Shown here: one piece after another, positions 55,238 through 64,000 of the stretch | Layout: the number at the start of each line of letters is the position of its first letter | How positions within the stretch are numbered: the first letter of the stretch is position 1 | Source: Noviherbaspirillum cavernae | GTDB lineage: Bacteria > Pseudomonadota > Gammaproteobacteria > Burkholderiales > Burkholderiaceae_D | DNA: 64,000 bases | NCBI RefSeq assembly: GCF_003590875.1 | Contig: NZ_QYUN01000002.1 | Coordinates: 496,001-560,000, forward strand | Reading direction: 5' to 3' | Translations under genes and position numbers: made by a program | Notes under the pieces: generated by a model | Told to the model about the DNA's origin: nothing | What the model saw: the letters and a program-made list of their open reading frames with translations, nothing else | Databases searched by the model: none

Positions 55238-55654
55238 ATGAACATGTCCGGAACAATGTCCTCCCCGATCGATGTCGCAGTCGGTATTCTGATGAAGCCG
55301 AACGGCGATGTGTTGCTCGGGCAACGGCCTGACGGCAAACCCTACGCCGGGTATTGGGAGTTCCCGGGAGGCAAGGTCGAGCGTGACGAATCCATCCTGA
55401 ATGCGCTCAAGCGCGAGCTGATCGAAGAGCTTGGCGTCGAAATCATTTCGGCCGAGCCCTGGTGTGGCGTCGAGCATGTCTATCCGCATGCCCATGTGCG
55501 CTTGCATTTCTATATCAGCCGCGATTGGCGCGGCGAACCGCAAAGTCTGGAAGGGCAGGCATTTGCGTGGCAGGGCAGCGTGGACGTGGAACCGTTGCTG
55601 CCGGCGACGATTCCATTGATCGAATGGCTGGACAAGCTGCGTTACGCGGCTTGA
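55238..55654 (+). CDS. Nudix hydrolase, MutT-like
   Basis: A 138-residue Nudix protein. The Nudix box GGKVERDESILNALKRELIE followed by ELGV fits GX5EX7REUXEEXGU exactly, near residue 45. It probably hydrolyses oxidised nucleotides such as 8-oxo-dGTP, as MutT does. The start is uncertain: ATG 55238, 55244 and 55256 are all in frame, and the last has a GGA closer by. It lies 15 bases after the DUF815 gene, so they are probably cotranscribed. Confidence 0.88.
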   Translation: MNMSGTMSSPIDVAVGILMKPNGDVLLGQRPDGKPYAGYWEFPGGKVERDESILNALKRELIEELGVEIISAEPWCGVEHVYPHAHVRLHFYISRDWRGEPQSLEGQAFAWQGSVDVEPLLPATIPLIEWLDKLRYAA

Positions 55655-55668
55655 CCGACGGCCAGTAA

Positions 55669-55691
55669 CGCCGGTCTGGGATGTACCGGCG
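55669..55691 (+). other. Stem-loop after the Nudix gene
   Basis: cgccggt pairs with accggcg around a 9-base loop. No T-run follows; it lies between convergent genes and may be a weak or Rho-assisted end. Confidence 0.4.
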
Positions 55692-55814
55692 ATCACGGGC
55701 GAAATCGTTGTGCATCCTCAGCGCAGTCCTGCCGCGACTTGTCGGCGCGCCTGCGCAATTTCCGCCAATCGTATGCCGCTGCATGTCATCTTGCCGCTGG
55801 CACATGATCGACAA

Positions 55815-56003
55815 TTACCGCGATGGAATATCGTCGTCGTCCGCTTCTTGCGGCGGCGTAACGGCGGGAATTGCATATTTTTCTTCAGCCCACGCGCCGA
55901 GATCGATCTGCTTGCACCGCTCGGAGCAGAATGGGCGGAACCTGTTTTCCTCGGACCATTCGACTTTCTTGCCGCAGGTGGGGCAATCGACAATGGTTGC
56001 CAT
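55815..56003 (-). CDS. yacG: DNA gyrase inhibitor YacG
   Basis: A 62-residue zinc protein. CPTCGKK near the N terminus and [20 protein letters not shown] give the Cys4 zinc site and the conserved C-terminal tail. YacG binds and inhibits GyrB. GGAGG lies 9 bases before ATG 56003; an in-frame upstream extension is not family-like. It lies downstream of zapD, as in E. coli and other proteobacteria. Confidence 0.93.
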   Translation of the reverse strand: MATIVDCPTCGKKVEWSEENRFRPFCSERCKQIDLGAWAEEKYAIPAVTPPQEADDDDIPSR

Positions 56004-56127
56004 GTGAGATACCTCCAGAATCATCAGCGCGATTGATGCCGCTGTTTGGATATTTGTGAATTGTAGCGCTGCAGGAGTGGACTTCGCGCGCAGAAGAGTG
56101 GCTGACAATGCTTCCGTGAACCGGGCT

Positions 56128-56883
56128 TCAGAAGTTGCAGAGCGTGAGCTCGAACGGAACGTCGCTCTCGAATGCTTTCGGCTTCATGTCGCCATCCTGT
56201 GACGTGAAGCGAACCCAGAGCATGTATTTGTTGGCGGAGATTTCGGGAATCGCACCCAGCGTTTCATCAATTGCGAGACGCAACATTTGATAGGCCTTGC
56301 CCTGAAGCATTTGCTGATAGCTGCCAGCTTGCGCAATGGTTCGGGTGGCGCGGCCGGACTCGCGCAGCAGGCGCAGCACGACACCGATCGCGTCGAACAG
56401 TGGAGTCAGCGGCGCAAACCAGTTCGAAATATCGTTGAAGCGTTGCTGTGACGAGCGCTGCTGCCACGCATGGTAGGACGGGAGGTCGAATTCGCATGCG
56501 CCGCCCGGGATGATGGTGCGGCCGCGAATGCTCATCAGCCATTCATTGTCGCGCACGTTCTGACCTGTCTTGCCCTGTGCCGCCATCAACGCGGTGCTGC
56601 TGCGATCGACATCAGCCAGTACCGCATCCAGCCGATCGGTCTCGACGTTGGGATTGGCGCGGAAACTCAAGAGCATCTGCTTCTGCCGTTCCAGTTCCTG
56701 CAGCAGGTCGGATTTCAGATCGGCACGGCCAGCCACTTCCAGCATTTCGAATATGGTCGCGAGCGCAACATGATGTTGCTGCGGATGTTCTTGATGCAAG
56801 AAAAAGACGAATTTCTCGAACAGGTCTTCCAGCCGCAACAGAGTGCGAATACGCTCATTGAAAGGGTATTCGTAGATGATCAA
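56128..56883 (-). CDS. zapD: Cell division protein ZapD
   Basis: A 251-residue FtsZ-associated protein that bundles FtsZ filaments. The N-terminal [22 protein letters not shown] is a strong family match, and the all-helical N domain is followed by a beta domain (about 170-251). Start TTG 56883 is chosen because GAGGG lies 8 bases upstream and the protein then begins just before the conserved YEYPFNER; a second TTG at 56925 is possible. Length matches E. coli ZapD (247). Confidence 0.88.
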   Translation of the reverse strand: MIIYEYPFNERIRTLLRLEDLFEKFVFFLHQEHPQQHHVALATIFEMLEVAGRADLKSDLLQELERQKQMLLSFRANPNVETDRLDAVLADVDRSSTALMAAQGKTGQNVRDNEWLMSIRGRTIIPGGACEFDLPSYHAWQQRSSQQRFNDISNWFAPLTPLFDAIGVVLRLLRESGRATRTIAQAGSYQQMLQGKAYQMLRLAIDETLGAIPEISANKYMLWVRFTSQDGDMKPKAFESDVPFELTLCNF

Positions 56884-56987
56884 AATGGCATCCCTCGGTA
56901 GTTGAGCCGGGCAAGTGTCGAACAAAAAAGTGTCGGGCGATAATTACGTGATTCTGAACGAAGCGATGGAAAATTACAAATGCCGAC

Positions 56988-57620
56988 CTAGGTATTTTCC
57001 ACTGCCAACGCAGCATAGAGCGCATGCAGCCGGTCCACCTGCGATGTCAGTGCCTCCGCGCTGCCGTCGTTCGTGATGATGTCATCTGCCGCCGCAAGCC
57101 GCGTTGCGCGCGGCACCTGCGCCGCCATGATGGCGCGCACCTGCGACTCGCTCAATCCGCTGCGAGTCATCACGCGGCTGATCTGAAGTTCTTCCGGGCA
57201 GTCGATGACCAGCACGCGCGACACGCGCGTTTTCCATGAGCCCGACTCGACCAGCAGCGGCACCACGAACATGAGGTAAGCGCTTTTGGTCACGGCTGCG
57301 GCGCGTTCGGTTTCGATGCGGATCAGCGGATGCAGAATCGCCTCCAGACGCGTCTTTGCCTCGGGCTCGGCAAACACATGCTCGCGCACCTTCGCACGGT
57401 TCATCGCGCCGTCAGACGTGATGAATGCATCGCCGAATTGCGTACGGATGGCCGCGATGGCTGCGCCGCCTGGAGCAGTCAGCTGGTGGGCAATCAGATC
57501 AGTGTCGATGACGGCGGCTCCGCGTGCTGCGAACAAGTCCGCGACAGTGCTCTTGCCGCTGCCTATTCCGCCGGTCAGTCCGATTGAAAATCGGACGCGC
57601 GAATGAGCCGGATGTGACAT
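56988..57620 (-). CDS. coaE: Dephospho-CoA kinase
   Basis: A 210-residue P-loop kinase for the last step of coenzyme A synthesis. The P-loop is GLTGGIGSGKSTVADLF (near residue 14), followed by IDTDLIAHQL and the DVPLL-like motif VVPLLVESGSWK. It is downstream of pilD on the same strand, as in many proteobacteria. Confidence 0.94.
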   Translation of the reverse strand: MSHPAHSRVRFSIGLTGGIGSGKSTVADLFAARGAAVIDTDLIAHQLTAPGGAAIAAIRTQFGDAFITSDGAMNRAKVREHVFAEPEAKTRLEAILHPLIRIETERAAAVTKSAYLMFVVPLLVESGSWKTRVSRVLVIDCPEELQISRVMTRSGLSESQVRAIMAAQVPRATRLAAADDIITNDGSAEALTSQVDRLHALYAALAVENT

Positions 57621-57634
57621 CGATTGTTACTGAG

Positions 57635-58501
57635 TTATACGGCGAAGCCGAGATAGGCTTCGGTAATCGTCTTGCCGTAAAAGAGTGCGAGCATCCCGGC
57701 AGCCGCCAGATACGGGCCGAAGGGGATCGGATTTTCGCGTCCGCGTCTTGCAAACACGATCAAGGCAATACCGACAATTGCACCGACCGCCGACGACAGC
57801 AGGATGATGACCGGCAGCATTTTCCAGCCGAGCCATGCACCGAGTGCCGCGAGCAGCTTGAAATCGCCGTATCCCATGCCTTCCTTGCCGGTGGCGAGCT
57901 TGAACAGCCAATATACACCCCACAGCGTCAGGTAACCGGCGGCAGCGCCGATCACGGCATCGGACAGCGGCACGAAGGCGCCGTTCAGGTTGACGAGCAA
58001 GCCGCACCACAGCAGCGGGAAAGTCAGGTCATCCGGCAGCAATTGCGTATCTGCATCGATGAAGGTCATTGCGATCAAGAGGTAGGCAAACACAAGGGTC
58101 GCGAGGCCGGCAAGCCCGCTGCCGAAATGCCAGACGAGAACGGCAGATAACGCGCCGGTCACGAGTTCGACAATTGGATAGCGTGCCGAGATGGGTGTCT
58201 TGCATTTCACGCACTTGCCGCGCAAGAACAGATAGCTGATGACCGGAATGTTTTCCAGCGCAGTGATCGGATGTCCGCAATGCGGGCACGCGGAGCGCGG
58301 CACCACCAGGTTGTAACGGTCGGTATGCGGCAAGGGCTTGCCGCTTTCATGCGCGACATAGTTGTCCGATTCGCGCTGCATCATTTTCGGCAGGCGATGG
58401 ATCACCACGTTCAGGAAACTGCCGATCAACAGACCGAATACTCCGGCGCATAGTGCGACAACCGCATTGCCCGGCGGGGCAAACAAGACTCCATCAAGCA
58501 T
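57635..58501 (-). CDS. pilD: Type IV prepilin peptidase/N-methyltransferase
   Basis: A 288-residue membrane enzyme that cleaves and methylates type IV prepilins. The Cys4 zinc loop is CPHCGH and CVKCKTPIS (near residues 74-100). The catalytic aspartates are in FIDADTQLLPDD (near 165) and GYGDFKLLAALG (near 222). About eight membrane helices. Its ATG overlaps the pilC stop (TGATG). Confidence 0.95.
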   Translation of the reverse strand: MLDGVLFAPPGNAVVALCAGVFGLLIGSFLNVVIHRLPKMMQRESDNYVAHESGKPLPHTDRYNLVVPRSACPHCGHPITALENIPVISYLFLRGKCVKCKTPISARYPIVELVTGALSAVLVWHFGSGLAGLATLVFAYLLIAMTFIDADTQLLPDDLTFPLLWCGLLVNLNGAFVPLSDAVIGAAAGYLTLWGVYWLFKLATGKEGMGYGDFKLLAALGAWLGWKMLPVIILLSSAVGAIVGIALIVFARRGRENPIPFGPYLAAAGMLALFYGKTITEAYLGFAV

Positions 58502-59733
58502 CAGACAACAGACCCCAGTTTGAAGATAGGCAGATACATCGCGACGACCAGGCCGCCGATCAGCACGCCCAGGATGACCATGATGATCGGCTCCATCAGG
58601 CTCGACAGCGATTCCACTGCATCGTCGACTTCCTGTTCATAAAAATCGGCGACCTTGCCCAGCATCTGGTCCAGCGCGCCGGATTCCTCGCCGATCGCGA
58701 CCATCTGCGTCACCATGTTCGGGAAGACATCGGAATTCTGCATCGCCGCCGTCAGGCTGGTGCCGGTGCTGACCTCGGTCTGGATCTTTTTCGTGGCGTC
58801 GATATAGACCGCGTTACCCGATGCGCCGCCGACCGAATCGAGCGACTCGACCAGGGGCACGCCCGCCGCGAACATGGTAGCCAGCGTGCGCGTCCAGCGC
58901 GCGATCGTGGCCTTGCGGATGACGTCGCCGAAGACGGGAACCTTGAGCAGCGTCCGGTCCATGAAACGCTGCACGTTGAGCGAACGCCTCCATGACTGGA
59001 AGAACAGATACAGCGCGCCGAACAGCGAGCCGAAGATGATGTACCAGTAGCTGACAAAGAAATCCGAGATCGCCATCACGAACAGGGTCGGTGCCGGCAG
59101 ATCCGCGCCAAAGCTCTTGAACACTTCCTTGAACGCCGGCACCACCCAGATCATGATGACCGAGGTGACGACGAAGGCGACCACCAGAATGGAAATCGGA
59201 TAGAACAGGGCCGACTTGATCTTGCCCTTGATGGCGAGGGTCTTTTCCTTGTAGACCGCGAGGCGCGTCAGCAGATCCTCGAGAATGCCGGCCTGTTCGC
59301 CGGCGGCGACGAGGTTGCAGAACAGGTTGTCGAAGTACAGCGGGAATTTGCGGAATGCCTGGTTGAGACTGCTGCCGGTTTCGACGTCGGCGCGGATATC
59401 CTGAATGAGCTTGGAGACGGAGGGGTTCGCATTGCCTTTCGAGACGATATCGAAGGCTTGCAGCAACGGCACGCCGGCCTTCATCATCGTTGCAAGCTGA
59501 CGCGTGAAGAGCGTGATGTCCTTTTCCGTGATCTTCCTGCCGCTGCGGAAGGTCTTTTTCTTGACCTTGGTGACGAGGATGCCTTGCCGCCGCAAGTTCG
59601 CGTTGACGCTCGCTTCGCCGTTCGCGCGCAACTCGCCTTTGACGATCTTGCCGCTCCTGTCCTTGCCTTCCCATGCAAAGATGGCTTCCTTGATCTGGCC
59701 TGCGCCTGAGGTTCTACGCGCTGCAGTTGCCAT
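58501..59733 (-). CDS. pilC: Type IV pilus platform protein PilC
   Basis: A 410-residue inner-membrane platform protein of type IV pilus assembly. Two GspF-type domains (about 75-190 and 280-400) and three membrane helices. The N-terminal cytoplasmic part starts KEAIFAWEGKDRSGKIVKGE. ATG 59733 is 15 bases after the pilB stop. Confidence 0.95.
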   Translation of the reverse strand: MATAARRTSGAGQIKEAIFAWEGKDRSGKIVKGELRANGEASVNANLRRQGILVTKVKKKTFRSGRKITEKDITLFTRQLATMMKAGVPLLQAFDIVSKGNANPSVSKLIQDIRADVETGSSLNQAFRKFPLYFDNLFCNLVAAGEQAGILEDLLTRLAVYKEKTLAIKGKIKSALFYPISILVVAFVVTSVIMIWVVPAFKEVFKSFGADLPAPTLFVMAISDFFVSYWYIIFGSLFGALYLFFQSWRRSLNVQRFMDRTLLKVPVFGDVIRKATIARWTRTLATMFAAGVPLVESLDSVGGASGNAVYIDATKKIQTEVSTGTSLTAAMQNSDVFPNMVTQMVAIGEESGALDQMLGKVADFYEQEVDDAVESLSSLMEPIIMVILGVLIGGLVVAMYLPIFKLGSVV

Positions 59734-59748
59734 GGTCTCCCTCTTTCC

Positions 59749-61473
59749 TTATTCGTTGGTGCAGCTCAGTACTTCTTCAAGGCTCGTCAGGCCTTGCTTG
59801 ACCTTGACCAGACCGGCCTCGCGCAGCGTTCTCACACCGTCGCGCCGCGCCTGTTCCTCGATTTCCAGTGCAGTGCCGTGCGCAAGGATGATGCGCTCGA
59901 TTTCTTCCGAGATGGGCATGACCTGATAGATGCCGACGCGGCCCTTGTAACCGGAGCCGTTGCAGCGCTCGCAGCCGACCGGCTTGTAGGGCACCCATGT
60001 GCCGTCCAGCTCATCTTCGGTGAAGCCGGCTTCGATCAGCGCCTCGTCGGGGATCGCCGCGGTCTGCTTGCAGGAACAAAGGCGGCGTGCGAGGCGCTGC
60101 GCCGTGATCATGATGACTGACGACGCGATGTTGAAAGGCGCGACACCCATGTTCATCAGGCGCGTCAGCGTCGAGGGGGCGTCATTCGTGTGCAGCGTCG
60201 AGAACACCATGTGACCGGTCTGCGCGGCCTTGATTGCGATATCCGCCGTTTCGAGGTCACGAATTTCGCCCACCATGATGATGTCCGGATCCTGCCGCAG
60301 GAAGGCCTTCAATGCCACGGAAAACGTCAACCCGGCGCGGTCGTTCACATTGACCTGGTTGACGCCTGGAACGTTGATTTCGGCCGGGTCTTCTGCGGTG
60401 GCGATATTGATGCCCGGCTTGTTGAGGATGTTCAGGCAGGTGTACAGGGACACCGTCTTGCCGGAGCCGGTCGGGCCGGTCACCAGCACCATGCCGTAGG
60501 GGCGCTGAATGGCATTCAGCAGCAGCTCTTTCTGGTCGGCGTCGTAACCGAGCGATTCGATGCCCATCTGCGCCTGCGTCGCATCGAGAATACGCATCAC
60601 GATCTTCTCGCCGAACAGGGTCGGCAGGGTGCTGACGCGGAAATCGATGGCGCGGTTCTTCGACAGCACCAGCTTCATGCGGCCGTCCTGCGGCACGCGC
60701 TTTTCGGAGATGTCCAGCTTGGAAATGACCTTGATGCGGGAGGCGAGCTTGTCCTTGATCGCCAGCGGCGGCTGGGCGATCTCGCGCAATACGCCGTCGA
60801 CGCGGAAACGGATGCGGTAAAACTTTTCGAACGGTTCGAAATGCAAGTCCGATGCGCCCATGTTGATGGCATCGATCAGGATCTTCTGCAGGAACTTGAC
60901 GACCGGCGCGTCGTCGATGTCGGTGGTGGCCGCATCGACCGGTGCGCTCATCTCCTCCGCGGAGAGGTCGATGTCGAGGTCGTCGCCAATCAACTCATCG
61001 AGATTCTGCTCCGCACTCTGGTTGAGCTTGTCGATCAGTTGCAGGAGGGCGGGGTGCTCGACGATCACCGGCTCAACCGTCAATTCGGTCTGGAACTTGA
61101 TCTGATCGAGCGTCTGCGTATTGGTCGGATCGGAGATCGCGACCGTGACCTTGTTGCCGCGTCTGGCGAGTGCGACGGCCCGATGCTTTTGCATCAGCTT
61201 CGGGTCGATGACGTTTTCCGCCAGGTAGCCGGGATTGAATACCGAAAAGTCGAGGAAGGGATAGCCGAAGGTTTCAGAACAGAAGGTGGCCAGCGCCCGC
61301 GCATTCATGCTGTTGCTGTCCAGCAGCACATCGATGAAGGGCGCTTTGTCCGTGACGGCTTTCTTGTTCAGCGTCTCGGCCTGTTGCGCGGACAGGCGGC
61401 CGGCTTGTACCAATGCGCGTGCAAGCCCTGACACGGCTGTCTGTGGAGCTTGATTGGGAAGAACTGCCGCCAT
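59749..61473 (-). CDS. pilB: Type IV pilus extension ATPase PilB
   Basis: A 574-residue secretion ATPase that powers pilus extension. N-terminal GspE_N domain (about 60-160); Walker A VTGPTGSGKTVSLYTC (near residue 333); Asp box and Walker B QDPDIIMVGEIRDLETADI (near 398); a tetracysteine zinc motif (CSCKQ and CERCNGSGYKGR). Complete. No pilA, pilM or pilT is in the window. Confidence 0.95.
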   Translation of the reverse strand: MAAVLPNQAPQTAVSGLARALVQAGRLSAQQAETLNKKAVTDKAPFIDVLLDSNSMNARALATFCSETFGYPFLDFSVFNPGYLAENVIDPKLMQKHRAVALARRGNKVTVAISDPTNTQTLDQIKFQTELTVEPVIVEHPALLQLIDKLNQSAEQNLDELIGDDLDIDLSAEEMSAPVDAATTDIDDAPVVKFLQKILIDAINMGASDLHFEPFEKFYRIRFRVDGVLREIAQPPLAIKDKLASRIKVISKLDISEKRVPQDGRMKLVLSKNRAIDFRVSTLPTLFGEKIVMRILDATQAQMGIESLGYDADQKELLLNAIQRPYGMVLVTGPTGSGKTVSLYTCLNILNKPGINIATAEDPAEINVPGVNQVNVNDRAGLTFSVALKAFLRQDPDIIMVGEIRDLETADIAIKAAQTGHMVFSTLHTNDAPSTLTRLMNMGVAPFNIASSVIMITAQRLARRLCSCKQTAAIPDEALIEAGFTEDELDGTWVPYKPVGCERCNGSGYKGRVGIYQVMPISEEIERIILAHGTALEIEEQARRDGVRTLREAGLVKVKQGLTSLEEVLSCTNE

Positions 61474-61602
61474 GTTTTCGCGCCGAAAAGACCATCAAAA
61501 GTATCTAAAGTGCATTAGATAATGCACATAGGCATCTGATTTGTAAAGGTATTGTGACTCTTTGTTATCTCTTTATTCATCTTGTGTTGCACTTTTTGCC
61601 GG

Positions 61603-64000
61603 TCAATGATTTGGCTCGTGCGCCGGCAGACGCGACAAAAATTCTTCCAGCGCGTTGAACGGCAAGGGCCGGGCGAACAGATAACCCTGCGCCTCGTCGC
61701 AACTGGCTTCGCGCAGGCATTGCAGCGTCTCCTTCGTCTCGACGCCTTCCGCGACCACCGACAGGTTGAGGGCGTGGGCCAGATCGACGAAGGCCTTGAT
61801 GAACTTGAGGCTGTCGATTTCGCCGTTCTCCTGATTCACGAACGAGCGGTCAAGCTTCAGCGTGTCCAGCGGGAAGCGCCGCAAATAGGCCAGCGCCGAA
61901 TATCCGGTGCCGAAATCGTCGACCGAGAGCGATATGCCGAGAGTCTTCAGTTCCTTCAGGACAGCCGTGGAAATCTCCATGTCCTCGATCAGTGCGCTTT
62001 CAGTGAGTTCCAGTTCCAGCAAATGCGCAGGCAACCCGGTCTTGTTCAGGCACGCGGCCACTTGCTGCGGCAAATCGGCGCTTCTCAGCTGGCGTGCGGA
62101 CAGGTTGACCGACAAGCGCAAGCTGCGGCCGAACTTGTCCATCAACCGCCGCGTCTGCGTGCACGCTTCTTCCAGCACCCATTGCCCGATCGCCTCGATG
62201 AGTCCTCTTTCCTCGGCGATGGGGATGAACTGCAGCGGCGACACGCGTCCGAGTTGTGGGTGGTTCCAGCGGATCAGCGCCTCCATGCCGACGATCGCCA
62301 TGGTCTTCAGGTCCAGCCGAGGCTGGTAGTGCAGCTCGAATTCGCCGCGCTCGAGGGCGCGGCGCAAGGCATGTTCGAGTGCCATCCTGGTTTTTGCCTC
62401 GACGCTCATTTCCGCCTCGAAGAAACGGTAGCCATTGCGCCCGGCCGCTTTCGCGCGGTACATCGCGGTGTCGGCATTCTGGAACAGCAATTCCTTGGTT
62501 TGTCCGTCCTGCGGGAACATGCTGATGCCGATGGAGGCGCCGACGAACACTTCCTGGCCCGCGATATCGACAGGCGCGGCGAGCGCCGCGAAGAGTTTTC
62601 CCACGATTTTTGCGGCCGATTCTGCACCCTTTGAACAAGGCGCCGCCACCACGAATTCGTCGCCGCCAAGCCGCGCGACGATATCGTTCGGCCGCGTGCT
62701 CTTTTGCAGCCGGCATGCTACCTCGCGCAGCAGCACGTCGCCCGGCTCATGACCCATCGAGTCGTTCACTTCCTTGAAGCGGTCCAGGTCGATGAACATG
62801 ATCGCCACCGATTGCTGCTGCGAGGCGTCGAGCATGGATTGCAGCTGCTCGTTGAGCGCGGCGCGGTTCGGCAGGCCGGTGAGGACATCGCGGGTCGCGA
62901 GTTGCTCAAGGCGCGCCTCCGCCTGCTTGCGCTGCGTGATGTCGGTGACGAAGGCCGTGAGCGACAAGGTGTTCTTTTCGGCGTCGCGGAAGGTGTTGGC
63001 GTTGATCAGCACGTAGCAAAGATGGCCGTGCTTGTGTCGGAGCGTGGCTTCCATGCCGTGGGCCGACGCGGCGTTCTCCTGGACGGACGCCGCGGATGCG
63101 CCGGGGTATGAGGGAAACAGCCTCGTCATGCTTTCGCCGATAAGCTCTTCCTCGCTGTAGCCGGAGAGATCGCAAAGTGCCGGATTGACGGCGACAAGCC
63201 GGGACTGCGCATCGGCAAGCAGATAGCCGGCCGGCGTCAATTCGATGACTTCCCGCAAGCGCTGTTCGCTTTGGCGAATCGTCCGCTCCGCCGCGCGCCG
63301 GGCGGAGATATCGTGGAAGAAGACCGACAGCCCGCCGTCGTAGGGATAGGCGCGTACTTCGATCCACGTGTGCGCAGCTTCGTAGTAGACCTCGAAGAAG
63401 GTGTTCCTGCGCGTTTCCATCGCTTTGCGGCAGTACGCGAATACGGAGGAGGTCAGCAATTCCGGTGCAGCTTCCCACAAGGTCTTGCCGATCAGCGCGT
63501 CGCGCCTGCGACCGATGAAGCGGGCCGTCCTGCGGTTGACGTAGGTGACCCGCCATTCCCGGTCAATGGCGACGAATGCATCGCCGATACTCTCAAGCAT
63601 CGAGAACAGGCGTTTGTTGGACTTGTCCAGTTCGGCGCGTGCGCGGTATCGCCCGGTGAGATCGCGCGCCGTCGCGTAGGTCAGCCGCCGGTCGTCGGAC
63701 CAGCGCACGGACAGCGAAAGATGGACGACACGGCCATCCTTGCAAGCGCAACGGAACTCAACATCGCGGATGGTATTCGTGTCTCTATTCAGGCGGGCGC
63801 CAATCGTTCTCGTTTTCTCCCGGTCTTCCGCGACAATGAAATCCAGGTAACGCTTGCCGAGCACTTCCACCGGTTGGTAGCCGAGCACGTCCATGACTGC
63901 TTCGTTGACGCGCAGTATTTTTCCCGTTTTATCGAACAGCATCATGATGTCGAGCGAGTTCTCGACCAGCGCCTTGTTCTCGGCGGCGAGAAGCGAAAGC
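61603..64000 (-). CDS. PAS-GGDEF-EAL signalling protein, 5' end beyond window
   Basis: At least 798 residues, open to the right edge. Three PAS domains in order (the first visible at the edge, ENKALVENSLDIMMLFDK), then GGDEF (DVLTGLPNRAALNEQL, and RLGGDEFVVA intact) and EAL (FELHYQPRLDLKTMAIVGME, then the intact motif EALIRW). It could both make and degrade cyclic di-GMP, with PAS domains sensing a ligand or redox state. The presence of the GGDEF and EAL motifs suggests both activities, though one is often regulatory. The neighbouring pilus genes fit a motility or biofilm role, which is inference. Confidence 0.93.
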   Translation of the reverse strand, partial: LSLLAAENKALVENSLDIMMLFDKTGKILRVNEAVMDVLGYQPVEVLGKRYLDFIVAEDREKTRTIGARLNRDTNTIRDVEFRCACKDGRVVHLSLSVRWSDDRRLTYATARDLTGRYRARAELDKSNKRLFSMLESIGDAFVAIDREWRVTYVNRRTARFIGRRRDALIGKTLWEAAPELLTSSVFAYCRKAMETRRNTFFEVYYEAAHTWIEVRAYPYDGGLSVFFHDISARRAAERTIRQSEQRLREVIELTPAGYLLADAQSRLVAVNPALCDLSGYSEEELIGESMTRLFPSYPGASAASVQENAASAHGMEATLRHKHGHLCYVLINANTFRDAEKNTLSLTAFVTDITQRKQAEARLEQLATRDVLTGLPNRAALNEQLQSMLDASQQQSVAIMFIDLDRFKEVNDSMGHEPGDVLLREVACRLQKSTRPNDIVARLGGDEFVVAAPCSKGAESAAKIVGKLFAALAAPVDIAGQEVFVGASIGISMFPQDGQTKELLFQNADTAMYRAKAAGRNGYRFFEAEMSVEAKTRMALEHALRRALERGEFELHYQPRLDLKTMAIVGMEALIRWNHPQLGRVSPLQFIPIAEERGLIEAIGQWVLEEACTQTRRLMDKFGRSLRLSVNLSARQLRSADLPQQVAACLNKTGLPAHLLELELTESALIEDMEISTAVLKELKTLGISLSVDDFGTGYSALAYLRRFPLDTLKLDRSFVNQENGEIDSLKFIKAFVDLAHALNLSVVAEGVETKETLQCLREASCDEAQGYLFARPLPFNALEEFLSRLPAHEPNH

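Noticed and set aside
1..64000. CRISPR arrays and tRNA genes
   Set aside because: No regularly spaced direct repeats of CRISPR type and no cloverleaf with a T-loop GTTCRA motif were found by eye; a tool could still find a divergent tRNA.

Overview
The window looks like chromosome of a Gram-negative betaproteobacterium, most likely Burkholderiales and probably Oxalobacteraceae-like (inference from gene content and order; no database search was possible). The clues are a complete mraZ-to-ftsZ division and cell-wall (dcw) cluster with a meso-diaminopimelate-type MurE, lpxC for lipid A, a DUF4148 secreted protein, and the order pilB-pilC-pilD-coaE-zapD-yacG.

Region 1 (1-9.6 kb) is mixed. It holds the end of a thiolase gene, an alpha/beta hydrolase and an enoyl-CoA hydratase (acyl-CoA metabolism); an orphan protein of unknown function next to a histidine-kinase remnant; a thiosulfate-uptake set (YeeE/TsuA-type transporter, exported rhodanese, small membrane protein); and several unknown secreted or membrane proteins. 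Region 2 (9.5-14.5 kb) has a ThDP-dependent enzyme with two overlapping small genes, the RNase P RNA gene, a nitric-oxide module (nsrR and hmp, each preceded by a near-perfect NsrR operator) and a DUF4148 gene.

Region 3 (15.1-32.5 kb) is the dcw cluster: mraZ, rsmH, ftsL, ftsI, murE, murF, mraY, murD, ftsW, murG, murC, ddlB, ftsQ, ftsA, ftsZ, mostly with overlapping stop and start codons. It is preceded by a promoter overlaid by four 10-nt-spaced MraZ-type repeats. A 154-nt near-palindrome sits between ftsQ and ftsA and supplies the ftsQ stop codon. A peroxiredoxin gene follows ftsZ.

Region 4 (33.2-47.1 kb) looks accessory and separates ftsZ-peroxiredoxin from lpxC. It starts with a MerR/CueR-type promoter driving a copper-handling operon (His-rich protein, small secreted protein, TolC-like lipoprotein, multicopper oxidase, cupredoxin, CusF-like protein). 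Next comes a short run of integron-type cassettes without an integrase, one attC being split by an IS1182-family element, then a MITE-like inverted repeat, an OafA-type acyltransferase, a small TTG-start membrane protein, a second short repeat, an amino-acid-type periplasmic binding protein and a lone glycerol kinase.

Region 5 (47.2-64 kb) is housekeeping again: lpxC, a DUF721/DciA-like gene, an M23 peptidase, secA, argJ, a DUF815 ATPase and a Nudix gene on the plus strand; then yacG, zapD, coaE, pilD, pilC, pilB and the 3' part of a PAS-GGDEF-EAL gene on the minus strand. No CRISPR array and no tRNA gene were seen.
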